A stretch of DNA of 44,281 nt from a virus: the IMG/VR virus record IMGVR_UViG_3300030102_006169, positions 39,880 to 84,160 of that record; one strand, 5' to 3'. Below, piece by piece: positions 27,001 to 35,148 of the stretch. The notes beneath the pieces were generated by a model. The model saw only the letters and a list, made by a program, of their open reading frames with translations, was not told the origin of the DNA and did no database searches. The translations under genes were made by a program, and so were the position numbers. The number at the start of each line of letters is the position of its first letter. The stretch's first letter is position 1.

Positions 27001-29314
27001 AGTTGAAGGTGGGGGGATGTCTAATTGTTTAAAAGTAGATTCAGGTACTTTAGCTTTAGAAGGTGTTCATGTACCACAGTCTAATGGAGATATTGATAAT
27101 GTGTTATTGGTAACCACTTCGAGTGGTACTAATGCGGGTAGAGCACAAATGGTAGGGTTTAATTGTGGAAACAATAATGTAACTAACGCCATTAGAACTG
27201 AAGGTGGTAGTTCGGGAGTAATACCAGTGGCAAAAATATTTACACCTAACATAGCCAATTCAACTAACGCATTAAGTGCATCAGGTGATTATGAAAATAT
27301 TAATTTATTGGGTGGTGCATTAGAAGATGTAACTTACGCAGTAAAAATAGATTTAACTGGTACAGGTGTAGATGCTTCATATAGAATAACCTCTAATCAC
27401 CAACCAAATTATATTTATACACCAGCAGTAGCTTATACTGCAGAGTTTGGTTTAGATTTTACTCAAGAATCTACCGATGAATTCAAATCTAGTAAAAATA
27501 TATTTGGTTTATCTCAAATGAGTTTAGGTTTTGCAGAGAAAGGAACAGAATTTAATGCAGGAAGGGGTGCACCATCTACTGTAGGTATGAAAGTATTTAC
27601 TACAGATAATACTGCAACTAGTGCAAGTGATGGTGGAAACATAACAGATGTTACGGATGATGCTAAATCTAAAGAAGGAAGTACTATTACTTTTCAATCA
27701 GGTGGTACTAATACTACCATATTATTTACCACACAAAGAATTTCTTCAGATTTAACTACCCCATTAAAATATTATGGTATTGATTTAAATGTATTACAGA
27801 AAAAAGTTGGTGGTGAATATGTTTTTGAATATTGGAATGGAACAGAGTGGGTTGAGGATTTAGTACATATACATTCTGCAGATTTAGGGTATAGTTACGG
27901 AAACGAATTATTTTTAAGAAGTCAAAGTGATGAAAATTTAGTTTTTGATTTAAGTAAAGATTCATGGTCAGCAAAAACTATAAACGGTGTAAATGGTTAT
28001 TGGATGAGATGTAGAACAGTAAGTACAGGAACAACTAAACCAACCATAGAACAATCCAAAATTATTTATGATAGTAGTACTATAAGTAAAGATGGTGTAC
28101 TTTCATTCAATGGTAAATCTCTATATAAAGAGGTAAGCAATTTATATTGTGGAACATGGGGTTATCCGAATGGTTTTCTGTCTGATTATAATGTCACCGT
28201 AGGTTCTGGTACAGGATTGCAAACTTGGACACACGAATTTTTAGATTCTCAGTTTGGAACTAACGAATCCGCAACTTTTATATTAAAAATACCACAAGGT
28301 GCTAGTACATCACAAAAGGTTAATGTTAATGCCACTTATACCTTAAACGGTAGTGCCGCAGACACCACCGCAGCACAATTAGCATTTTCTTTCTTACCAG
28401 TAGAAGTAGCCAATGTTAGAATTGCAGACAGTGAAGGTAGTAAAGAACCAGTCCCTAGAATAGTTTCTGCTACTACGGCATTTAATGTAGATGCAGCACA
28501 AACTACAACACCTATAACTGAAATAGGTGAAGACAAAATGTTTCAGTCTCCGTTAGGTAGTTTTGATATATCAGATTACTATGAAGGTGACATAGTACTT
28601 ATGAGATTGGAAAAGGATGCGGGAACTAGTGTTAACTTTAATTTAGTATCTTTAGATTTTGAAGTTTCTAAATGGAGTTTAGGTAAACAATCCGAAGGGT
28701 TAAAAATTGTAAGTGAAACAATATTTACTGAAGATTGGTCAGACTTTGGTGTTGGCAATGGATGGCAATATTCACAAAATCCGGCTGAAGCTAACTTATG
28801 GGTAGTTAGTAGTGGTACTTCTAGAACCGGTGACAACTCCGCCTATATAACAAATGATAGTGGTGGTACTAATGTTTATGACTATACTACTAACAATCTT
28901 CAGGGTGGAACACATCTATATGTAGACTTTACAATTCCATCCAAAGCATCTACTTTAACAATTAATTTTTATTGGACTGGGAAAGGTGAAAATTCTACAT
29001 CGAGCTCAGTTTTATGGGATTACGGTAGAGTAGGTTTATTACCAACTAGTACAACACCAAGTCCGGCTAGTGAGTTTTCTTCTACTTATAGAATAGGTGC
29101 AGATTCCAACTTAAATAAGTTTAATTTAGGATATAATGGTGGTGCATTTGAAGACGATTGGCAATTAGAAACCATTCCAATTTCAAATAGTTTATGGACT
29201 GCTGGTGAAGATAGAAGACTATGTTTAACTTGGAAAAATGACAGTGGTGCTGGTACTCAACCACCATTTGCGGTAGCGGATATATCAATTGATATACAAT
29301 TTATAGAAGAATAA
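24029..29314 (+). CDS. Tail fibre/spike with tandem shaft repeats and beta-helix
   Basis: This 1761-residue protein starts with an attachment segment (FPKKISQLPLNLSL). Residues about 118-800 are tandem shaft repeats: seven copies of NTFITGTTL...YTIN.NNG...SGK, separated by segments of the type TQTEINNKLDTT.F.TY that look like short coiled-coil or triple-helix spacers. One inserted module (about 465-550) is shared with the fibre at 8939. Residues about 845-1130 resemble a pectate-lyase-like right-handed beta-helix (ILWVDS-like opening, TVIVRPGEYPEEFSIPEGVSL). The last 600 residues are beta-sandwich-like, with ETIFTEDWSDFG opening a final jelly-roll-like domain. The helix could be a polysaccharide-binding or cleaving spike; no catalytic residues can be assigned. 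It shares a unit with the gene 12 bases downstream. Confidence 0.75.
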   Translation: MGFPKKISQLPLNLSLKPEDLLVTVNENDVTSKIELNQVIGFLTGGTNTFVTGGTYNDITKNIDFDGTSGFPPFSVSLTGITDTFVSGATLSGATLILSRTDDDEISVDLSSLTADTNTFITGTTLIGTQYTINENNGSAFTTNFNPIVSGKVDTTLFDTYTGNTQTEINNKLDTTVFNTYSGNTQTEINNKLNITTFDNYTANTVDNNTFITGTTLVGTEYTINENNGSAFTTDFESIVSGKVDTSLFDTYSANTQTEINNKLDTTVFNTYSGLTQTEINNKLDTSIFDTYTANTVDNNTFITGTTLVGTEYTINQNNGSAFTTNFNPIVSGKVDTSLFDTYTGDTQTEINNKLDTTTFNSYSAITDMLIGTKLDTTLFDTYSGNTQTEINNKLNITTFDTYTANTSDNNTFITGTTLIGTQYTINENNGASYPTDFNPIVSGKVDTSLFDTYTANTVDNNTFVNSGTAIVGTQQLTFTNTTGGTFNVTNAAALFTDNDVNVTGGTYDNNTGCVTFRTNSGSTFPICGFVTGLTDTFVTGGTLSGTDLILEKSNGIDVNSIDLSTLISGKLDTTLFNTYSSTTQTEINNKLDTSTFDTYTANTVDNNTFITGTTLVGTQYTINENNGSAFTTNFESIVSGKVDTTLFDTYSSTTQTEINNKLDTTTFDTYTANTVDNNTFITGTTLIGTEYTINENNGSAFTTNFDSIVSGKVDTSLFDTYSSTTQTEINNKLDTTLFDTYTANTVDNNTFITGTTLIGTEYTINENNGSAFTTNFDSIVSGKVDTTLFDTYTANTIDNNTFVTGGTLSGATLVLDRTDDGKVSVNLSALSGGTGGGDINTGNVLWVDSIFGDDATALTNRQDKPYLTIDSALDDTTNGDTVIVRPGEYPEEFSIPEGVSLVSEGGWEVTILGPSPASAAGAIVELSEDSFIDGFSINVPQGSFDALISSHISGTSTANNITFYGNGGVGSTGTGLYKTGGGKLIGYGIRVEGGGMSNCLKVDSGTLALEGVHVPQSNGDIDNVLLVTTSSGTNAGRAQMVGFNCGNNNVTNAIRTEGGSSGVIPVAKIFTPNIANSTNALSASGDYENINLLGGALEDVTYAVKIDLTGTGVDASYRITSNHQPNYIYTPAVAYTAEFGLDFTQESTDEFKSSKNIFGLSQMSLGFAEKGTEFNAGRGAPSTVGMKVFTTDNTATSASDGGNITDVTDDAKSKEGSTITFQSGGTNTTILFTTQRISSDLTTPLKYYGIDLNVLQKKVGGEYVFEYWNGTEWVEDLVHIHSADLGYSYGNELFLRSQSDENLVFDLSKDSWSAKTINGVNGYWMRCRTVSTGTTKPTIEQSKIIYDSSTISKDGVLSFNGKSLYKEVSNLYCGTWGYPNGFLSDYNVTVGSGTGLQTWTHEFLDSQFGTNESATFILKIPQGASTSQKVNVNATYTLNGSAADTTAAQLAFSFLPVEVANVRIADSEGSKEPVPRIVSATTAFNVDAAQTTTPITEIGEDKMFQSPLGSFDISDYYEGDIVLMRLEKDAGTSVNFNLVSLDFEVSKWSLGKQSEGLKIVSETIFTEDWSDFGVGNGWQYSQNPAEANLWVVSSGTSRTGDNSAYITNDSGGTNVYDYTTNNLQGGTHLYVDFTIPSKASTLTINFYWTGKGENSTSSSVLWDYGRVGLLPTSTTPSPASEFSSTYRIGADSNLNKFNLGYNGGAFEDDWQLETIPISNSLWTAGEDRRLCLTWKNDSGAGTQPPFAVADISIDIQFIEE
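24380..26440 (+). repeat. Seven tandem shaft repeats
   Basis: These are in-frame coding repeats marked by ACTTTTATTACTGGTACAAC-like strings and by AATAATGGATC. Copies differ mainly at third positions, though the last two copies are close to identical. Confidence 0.75.
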
Positions 29315-29326
29315 AATTATATTAAT

Positions 29327-29695
29327 ATGGAATTTTTTATAAACCAAAATAGTACTTTACCACCATTAAAAATGGAATTAATAAATGATGGTAGAAATGA
29401 CTTTAAAAAGTTTTTTGAAAAGATACAAAATGCAACTATTAAATTTAATATGTATGATGTAGATAATAAAGTTAAAATAATTGCTAATTCACCTGCAGAT
29501 ATTGAATTAAAATGTGAATCTTGTGATATAGGTGGAGATGAAAACGAATATTATATTGTATATAATTGGAGAAATAGGGATACTAAAAAAGTTGGTAAAT
29601 TTAACGGTGAATTTATTATAGAATTTTTAGACGGTACGGGAACATTAATTGCACCAATTAGAGACAAATTATTTATTAATGTCTTAGAAGTTTGA
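29327..29695 (+). CDS. Small beta-rich protein, possible baseplate/fibre accessory
   Basis: This 122-residue protein appears to be a single beta-sandwich domain: an alternating pattern with TIKFNMYDVDNKVKI (about 38-52), a Cys pair in ELKCESCDIGG, YYIVYNWRNRD and a closing FIIEFLDGTGTL with RDKLFINVLEV. The pattern of a strand-rich N-terminal domain that ends with a D-G-x-G turn recalls baseplate upper-protein (BppU-type) attachment domains, but the match is weak. It is the last gene of the adhesin array, 12 bases after the giant fibre stop, so it is co-expressed with it and could link or cap that fibre. Confidence 0.6.
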   Translation: MEFFINQNSTLPPLKMELINDGRNDFKKFFEKIQNATIKFNMYDVDNKVKIIANSPADIELKCESCDIGGDENEYYIVYNWRNRDTKKVGKFNGEFIIEFLDGTGTLIAPIRDKLFINVLEV

Positions 29696-29721
29696 TAATT
29701 ACATTTTTTTTAGTATATTTG
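29691..29721 (+). promoter_or_regulatory. Bacteroidota-type promoter before DNA polymerase
   Basis: TTTG at 29691-29694 and TATATTTG at 29714-29721 are separated by 19 bases. They match the known -33 TTTG / -7 TAnnTTTG consensus of Bacteroidota. The -7 box lies 24 bases before the ATG at 29746. This is the only rightward gene here with this arrangement and without an exact ATATTTAT box. Confidence 0.65.
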
Positions 29722-29745
29722 TAATAATAATTAATATTATATAAT

Positions 29746-32700
29746 ATGCCTGCAACTGTAAAAGAAATTGAAACATACTTAGAAGGGTATGACGATCAGA
29801 AATATATTGTAGGGGTTGAGTCTTCTTATAAGGAGAATAAAATAAGTCTAATAATTCACGACCCTGAAAACGGAAAACGTATTGAAAAACATAGGTTAAA
29901 ACCTTTTTTATGGATGAAGTCTCCTAATATGACTGTTTTTTATAAAGGTGATAGAAGGAAGATAAAAGATAAAATGAGAGAGTATAAAGTTAAGTTTATA
30001 CCACTAAATATTAATGACGAAAATAATGAGGTAGTTGAGAGGTTAGAATTAGGTTATAAATTTTTAGTAAGATGTAAGGGTACATATGGTGATTTATTAA
30101 AGTTTTTTCAAGAAGGTGGTACACCAGTATATAGTGAAGAACATAGAGATAATTTTTTAGCAATTAACCCAACAGAACAATTTCTTATACAAACAGGTAA
30201 ACGATTATTTAAAGGTTTTGAAAATTATGATGATATACATCGTTTATCCTTTGATATTGAGACTACTAGTTTAGATCCATCAGATGGTAGGATTTTTCAA
30301 ATAGGTATAAAAGATAATAGAGGATTCCAACATGTATTATCTATAGAAGGTGGGACAAGAAGAGAATTAAGGGAAAGGGAAAGAGAAGCTATTATAACTT
30401 TTTTCAAAATTATAGATCACCTTAAACCAGCAATTATTGCGGGATATAACTCAGAAAATTTTGACTGGTATTATATAGTTAAAAGGGCACAACTATTAAG
30501 ATTAGAAATAGGACAAATTGCTAAAACATTAGGTAATATTCCTTTCTATAGAAAAAAACAGAGTTTAAAAATGGGTCCTGAGATGGAGTATTATGAACAA
30601 ACTGTTATGTGGGGTTATAATATAATGGATGTATATCATGCGGTTAGAAGGGCACAAGCAATTAATTCATCAATTAAACAAGCAAGTCTTAAATACATTA
30701 CTAAGTATTCTAATGCGGCAAAACCTAATAGGGTTTATATTCCAGGTGATAAGATTAGTAAAGTATGGGAAGATGTAGATAATAAGTATTGGTTTATAGA
30801 AGAAAATGGAGAGTGGGGTATAGTTAGTGGTGATTTACCAGATAATAGTAAACAAGTTACTGGTAAATATATTGTAGAAAGATATCTAATAGATGATTTA
30901 TGGGAAACCGAAAAGGTAGATAATATATTTAATCAAGCAACCTTTCTTTTATCGAAGATATTACCTACTTCATTTATGAGATCATCAACTATGGGTACGG
31001 CAGCCACATGGAAACTATTAATGTTAGGGTGGTCTTACCATAATGGGTTAGGTATACCACATACTATGCCGACTAAAGGTTTTACTGGTGGATTATCTAG
31101 ACTATTAGAGGTAGGGTTTACAAAAAATGTAGTGAAGTTTGACTTTGCATCTCTATACCCATCTATTCAATTAACACACAATGTTTTTACTGAGTGTGAT
31201 GTCACAGGAGCAATGAGAGGATTACTTCAATATAATTACGATTATCGTAACTTATATAAAGAGTTAAAATCTAAACACGCTAAATTAGGTGAAAAAGAAA
31301 AATCAGAATATTATGATAAAAAACAATTACCATTAAAAATATTAAATAATGGTATGTTCGGTTCTATATCTGCACCTAATGTATTTCCTTGGGGTGATAG
31401 TAATATGGGGGAAAAGATTACTTGTACTGGTAGACAATACTTAAGACATATGATAAGATTCTTTAATAAAAAAGGATTTAGACCTTTAGTAGGTGATACT
31501 GATGGATTTAACTTTTCTATACCACAGTATGTAGAAGATAATATATATACTTCTAATGGTAATCATAGATTTAATGAGACAGGTAAAACATATAGAGGGT
31601 TAGATGCCGTTGTGGCAGAATATAATGACAAGTATATGAAAGGGGTAATGGGATTAGATGTAGATGAAATATGTGAATCAACTATTAATTTAGCTCGTAA
31701 AAATTATGCAGATTTAATCGATGGAAAAGTAAAATTAGTAGGTAACACTATTAAATCTAAAAAATTACCTACGTACATTGCGGAATTTATAGATGTGGGT
31801 ATTCACATGTTATTAAAAGGTAAGGGATACGAATTTGTTAATGAATATTATGACACAATAGAAAAGATATATAATCAAGAAGTACCACTTTCTAAAATTG
31901 CTAATAAATCAAGAGTTAGAATGTCGGTTAAAGATTATGAAAAAAGATCATTACAATTAAATGTTGCTGGTAACCCCTTACCTAAACAAGCACATATGGA
32001 ATTAATTATAAAAGAAGGATTAACTGTAGATTTAGGTGATACTATTTATTACGTTAATACTGGTACAAAAAAGTCACACGGTGACGTACAAAAAGTTAAT
32101 AAACCAAAGAAAGGGTGGAGTGAAAGTCAGATGGATATGTTTGCCAAAGAAGGTAAAAATTATGAAGAAAAAAAGAATACCCTTTTAAAAAATGGGTGGG
32201 AGATGTCATGGTCTGAAGATAATTGGGTTCGTAGTAATTCAAAAAATAAAGAAGCCAACACTGGTATATCAACCGATCAAGCATACGGAACTCTTATGGG
32301 TGACTCTATAGTTAAACTTAATTGTAGATTAATACCTAATGATGTAATAGAAAATAATCCTGACGCTACAGGTGAATATAATATAGAAAGGTATATAGAT
32401 GCATTTAACAAAAGAATAAAACCCTTATTAGTATGTTTCTCACCGGAAGTAAGAGACGATATTTTAATTACTACACCTTTAGATAGACAATATTTCACTC
32501 AAAAACAATTAACTTTGACTTCTGGACAACCTATGAAAGAAGGTGATCAAGATACAATAGAGGATTTATTAACTATAACTATTGAAGAAAGGTTGTTTTG
32601 GGATTTAATAAACTTATCCCCAACATATATGTTCGAAGAATACAATATTGTAGATGAAAATTGTTTAGATAACAAACAGTCCGAGAGGTCTATATTGTAA
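29746..32700 (+). CDS. Family B DNA polymerase
   Basis: This 984-residue replicative polymerase carries both exonuclease and polymerase motifs. Exo I is D170-I-E172 (LSFDIETTSLD), Exo II is YNSENFDWYY (N236, D240) and Exo III is YLIDD (Y380, D384). Polymerase motif A is FDFASLYPS (D466), motif B is KILNNGMFGS (K531-G539) and motif C is GDTDG (D584, D586). All catalytic acids are present, so it should polymerise and proofread. It is longer than T4 gp43 (about 900 residues), mainly through extra residues after motif C, around 780-850, rich in Lys, Trp and Glu. No intein or split is seen. It has a host-type promoter and no late box, so early expression is inferred. Its 3' end overlaps the convergent gene by 36 bases. 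Confidence 0.95.
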   Translation: MPATVKEIETYLEGYDDQKYIVGVESSYKENKISLIIHDPENGKRIEKHRLKPFLWMKSPNMTVFYKGDRRKIKDKMREYKVKFIPLNINDENNEVVERLELGYKFLVRCKGTYGDLLKFFQEGGTPVYSEEHRDNFLAINPTEQFLIQTGKRLFKGFENYDDIHRLSFDIETTSLDPSDGRIFQIGIKDNRGFQHVLSIEGGTRRELREREREAIITFFKIIDHLKPAIIAGYNSENFDWYYIVKRAQLLRLEIGQIAKTLGNIPFYRKKQSLKMGPEMEYYEQTVMWGYNIMDVYHAVRRAQAINSSIKQASLKYITKYSNAAKPNRVYIPGDKISKVWEDVDNKYWFIEENGEWGIVSGDLPDNSKQVTGKYIVERYLIDDLWETEKVDNIFNQATFLLSKILPTSFMRSSTMGTAATWKLLMLGWSYHNGLGIPHTMPTKGFTGGLSRLLEVGFTKNVVKFDFASLYPSIQLTHNVFTECDVTGAMRGLLQYNYDYRNLYKELKSKHAKLGEKEKSEYYDKKQLPLKILNNGMFGSISAPNVFPWGDSNMGEKITCTGRQYLRHMIRFFNKKGFRPLVGDTDGFNFSIPQYVEDNIYTSNGNHRFNETGKTYRGLDAVVAEYNDKYMKGVMGLDVDEICESTINLARKNYADLIDGKVKLVGNTIKSKKLPTYIAEFIDVGIHMLLKGKGYEFVNEYYDTIEKIYNQEVPLSKIANKSRVRMSVKDYEKRSLQLNVAGNPLPKQAHMELIIKEGLTVDLGDTIYYVNTGTKKSHGDVQKVNKPKKGWSESQMDMFAKEGKNYEEKKNTLLKNGWEMSWSEDNWVRSNSKNKEANTGISTDQAYGTLMGDSIVKLNCRLIPNDVIENNPDATGEYNIERYIDAFNKRIKPLLVCFSPEVRDDILITTPLDRQYFTQKQLTLTSGQPMKEGDQDTIEDLLTITIEERLFWDLINLSPTYMFEEYNIVDENCLDNKQSERSIL

Positions 32701-33819
32701 AGATTTATTTAAGTTTTCTGCCTCACCTGCTTTTAATTCTAATTGTTTAGCGTTACTTAATCTTTCTAATCTAGCATCCAAATCTTCTAATAATTTAGTT
32801 TGTTCTTCTTTACCTTCACTCAATAAACTGTCATAGTCCATTGTTAATTCAGCGTCTGGTACTTTTAATGCACCACTAAATTTACCTCTTACTCTACCTA
32901 AAGCTTCTTTAAATAATGCCGTTAGATATCTTCTAACCCAAACTCTTGTTGGTTCATTTAAATCAGAATACATTAATTTAGATAGTGGAACATCATTAGG
33001 TAATTTTATTATATCTTTATTCTCATTTAAACATAAATTTAATTCATCTTCGGACATACCATTAGTATCATAATAATAATACCACACTTTAGTTCCCGCT
33101 AAACCTATCTGATTACCTATTAAACCAGCTGCACTAAAAGATAATCTACTTCCCGGTATAGGCATTAAATGTAATAATCTAGTACCATTAGGTCCTGCAG
33201 TAACCTTGTGAGTTAATTCACTTCTCAATAACTTAGATTTTAGACTAAAATCGGAAGCTCTAAGTAATACGTCAAACGCAGGTGCAACATAAAATCCACC
33301 GTTACCTAATCCTCCACCTTGACCCCAACCAGCGTAAGGTACTTGTCCGAAACCACCACCAAAACCATAATCTCCAAAACCTGCAAACGAATATAATGCA
33401 TGATCAGTACTGTTTGGTGTTATCCACAACACTTCGTTAACTTCTCTACCGCCAGGTATTTGATAAACTTGTTGTCCCGCAACTATTGTTACATAATCTT
33501 TTTTCATTTCCCACGGACCTCTATCTTGTAAACCTACTTGTTTAGAATATGCGTACGAAAACCTACTTTCAAAATCTAATGAACGAGTGGTTAGTGCAAA
33601 AGCAATATCAATATTATCTGCTTCGTTACCTAATAAAGATGACCATTGGTTTTCTATTAACCAATCCTGTACTCTTTGTGCATAGTCTTCAATCGCAGTT
33701 TCTAATAATGAACACATTTGATCATTATCTAATTCAATTTTTCTAATAGGTGCACCTAATCTATGCTTTATTAATGTGAATAATTCATCTTTTAATTTAT
33801 CATTTAATGCATTTGCCAT
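32665..33819 (-). CDS. Probable neck/head-tail connector protein (gp13-like)
   Basis: This 384-residue protein has an N-terminal helix pair with the pattern LIKHRLGAPIRKIELDNDQM (about residues 17-36) followed by LLETAIEDYAQRVQDW. Proteins that open this way are common neck or connector components in T4-like phages. The middle contains a Gly/Phe/Tyr-rich stretch (about 143-180) with repeated FGG and GWG. The C-terminal part has a helical region with TRVWVRRYLTALFKEALGRVRGKF and a charged helix near the end. The gp13 assignment is by recall of the pattern and by the nearby gp14-like and gp15-like genes; it could be another connector protein. It is transcribed leftward, opposite to those partners, from an ATATTTAT box 18 bases upstream. 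Confidence 0.5.
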   Translation of the reverse strand: MANALNDKLKDELFTLIKHRLGAPIRKIELDNDQMCSLLETAIEDYAQRVQDWLIENQWSSLLGNEADNIDIAFALTTRSLDFESRFSYAYSKQVGLQDRGPWEMKKDYVTIVAGQQVYQIPGGREVNEVLWITPNSTDHALYSFAGFGDYGFGGGFGQVPYAGWGQGGGLGNGGFYVAPAFDVLLRASDFSLKSKLLRSELTHKVTAGPNGTRLLHLMPIPGSRLSFSAAGLIGNQIGLAGTKVWYYYYDTNGMSEDELNLCLNENKDIIKLPNDVPLSKLMYSDLNEPTRVWVRRYLTALFKEALGRVRGKFSGALKVPDAELTMDYDSLLSEGKEEQTKLLEDLDARLERLSNAKQLELKAGEAENLNKSLQYRPLGLFVI

Positions 33820-33837
33820 AATTCTATGTATTTATTT

Positions 33838-33845
33838 ATAAATAT
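33838..33845 (-). promoter_or_regulatory. Putative late promoter element (leftward)
   Basis: On the minus strand this reads ATATTTAT followed by AAATAA, 18 bases before the ATG at 33819. Confidence 0.5.
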
Positions 33846-33849
33846 TAAG

Positions 33850-33857
33850 ATATTTAT
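33850..33857 (+). promoter_or_regulatory. Putative late promoter element (rightward), very close to start codon
   Basis: ATATTTAT followed by TAA, only 3 bases before the ATG at 33861. If transcription starts just downstream, the message would have almost no leader. Confidence 0.4.
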
Positions 33858-33860
33858 TAA

Positions 33861-34271
33861 ATGATGAAAAGAAACATAATAAAAAAAATTTTAAGAGAAG
33901 AAACTACTTACGAAGTAGAAAAAAATCTTTTTCCATATACTAAAACTGATACACATACGTCTACTGATATTGCCGTAGGTTTAATGCATAAAGCAATGAA
34001 TCATTTAGCATCTGCACTTAGAGATATAGAATCTGCAATACAATTCGCTTATGAAGCGGATACCAATAATGAAGAACTTATTGAGGGATTAGAGGATATT
34101 AGAAAATCTTTACTTCATGGTAGTGGACAAGGTGCGGGATGGAATGGTACAGAAGAACATGATAATATAATTAATGAATTAGGTTCATTAATTGAAAAGT
34201 ATAGTGACGGTAACGATAACTTTAATCTAAATGGTTCTCACGATCAGAAAGCTCCTGAAGGTACTCCTTAA
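33861..34271 (+). CDS. Small helical hypothetical protein
   Basis: This 136-residue protein starts MMKRNIIKKILREE. Two adjacent ATG codons (33861 and 33864) are possible starts. The centre is helical (GLMHKAMNHLASALRDIESA, about residues 40-59, then ELIEGLEDIRKSLL). A GSGQGAGWNG loop and a polar tail follow. No known family is recognised. It stands alone between two leftward genes and its last 50 bases overlap the 3' end of the oxygenase-glutaredoxin gene in the opposite direction. Possible virion protein given the late-type element, but no evidence for a specific role. Confidence 0.6.
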   Translation: MMKRNIIKKILREETTYEVEKNLFPYTKTDTHTSTDIAVGLMHKAMNHLASALRDIESAIQFAYEADTNNEELIEGLEDIRKSLLHGSGQGAGWNGTEEHDNIINELGSLIEKYSDGNDNFNLNGSHDQKAPEGTP

Positions 34272-35148
34272 TCATATTTACCCCATCATCAATAGTTTTA
34301 AATGATTTATCAGGTAAAAATGCTTTTTTTCCTATAATTACTGCAGGTAAAAAATCACTACCAACTTTTTTTGAAAAGGATTCATATAAAACTTCATTTT
34401 CTTTTGCGTCTGTATCTATTTCTTTAAAATCTATATTAGATTCTTTAAGTTGTTTTTTTAGGTTATCACAATGTGGACAACCTTGCATACTAAATACTAT
34501 TGGTATTGTTTTCATAATTATTTTTTCTGTATCTTTTATTTCTTTATTATAATGACGTTCATATTTGTTTATTATAGGTTCAATAGCGAATAAAATCAAT
34601 AGTTTAAAAAAACTTTTTATTTTTTTTATGAAAGTTTTATTTTTGTTAAGTCTTACATTAATAGTGTATCTAACCCCATTTTTTATAGGTAATGCTCCAT
34701 GCCAACTCTTTATTTTTCTACCTGAAAATAAAAGAGCGTTTCCCACACCAAATTCTGAAGCATGTGCAGTTTTTTTCAACAACGGAAATACAGTACCACT
34801 ACCTTCATAATTATCATTAATAAAAATTAAAATGGTATAATCATCTCCATCGTAATGATGGGGCATAGAAGGTGCATCTTTAGTATATCTAAGACCGGCA
34901 GATCTTGTTACGGTATAATCTTTTAATTTTGGTATTTTTTTAATCTTATTTACTATAAGTTCATGTACTTCAGGAAATGTATCATTTAATGTAGATTCAT
35001 AAACTGAAAGTCTAAAACTTCCATGATTTACAGTTAGTCCGAATTGATGTAAATTAGTTTCAAATAAATTCTCTATTTTTTTTGCTTCTTCTTTAGAAAA
35101 TATATTAATATTTTCCCATACCATTTTATTTTTCCACATCATTTTCAA
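34222..35148 (-). CDS. Fused 2-oxoglutarate/Fe(II) oxygenase and glutaredoxin-like protein
   Basis: This 308-residue protein joins two redox domains in one frame. Residues about 10-167 form a prolyl-4-hydroxylase-type double-stranded beta-helix. The iron ligands are in H98-Y-D100 and H150 (SWHGALP), and R160 (GVRYTINVRL) is placed to bind 2-oxoglutarate. GSGTVFP and GNALLFSG are also typical of the family. A basic, partly hydrophobic linker (FFKLLILFAIEPI, about 181-193) follows. Residues about 212-300 are glutaredoxin-like, with active site C224-P-H-C227 (FSMQGCPHC) and the cis-Pro region FLPAVIIG. An internal Met at 212 could give a separate glutaredoxin. The start overlaps the helicase stop by 23 bases, so the two are co-translated. 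Candidate substrates include phage or host proteins; see findings. Confidence 0.85.
   Translation of the reverse strand: MKMMWKNKMVWENINIFSKEEAKKIENLFETNLHQFGLTVNHGSFRLSVYESTLNDTFPEVHELIVNKIKKIPKLKDYTVTRSAGLRYTKDAPSMPHHYDGDDYTILIFINDNYEGSGTVFPLLKKTAHASEFGVGNALLFSGRKIKSWHGALPIKNGVRYTINVRLNKNKTFIKKIKSFFKLLILFAIEPIINKYERHYNKEIKDTEKIIMKTIPIVFSMQGCPHCDNLKKQLKESNIDFKEIDTDAKENEVLYESFSKKVGSDFLPAVIIGKKAFLPDKSFKTIDDGVNMIKEYLQELSDRENHLD

Noticed and set aside
29746-32700. Intein or split in DNA polymerase
   Set aside because: All exonuclease and polymerase motifs follow each other at normal spacing; the extra residues lie after motif C and lack intein splicing motifs.
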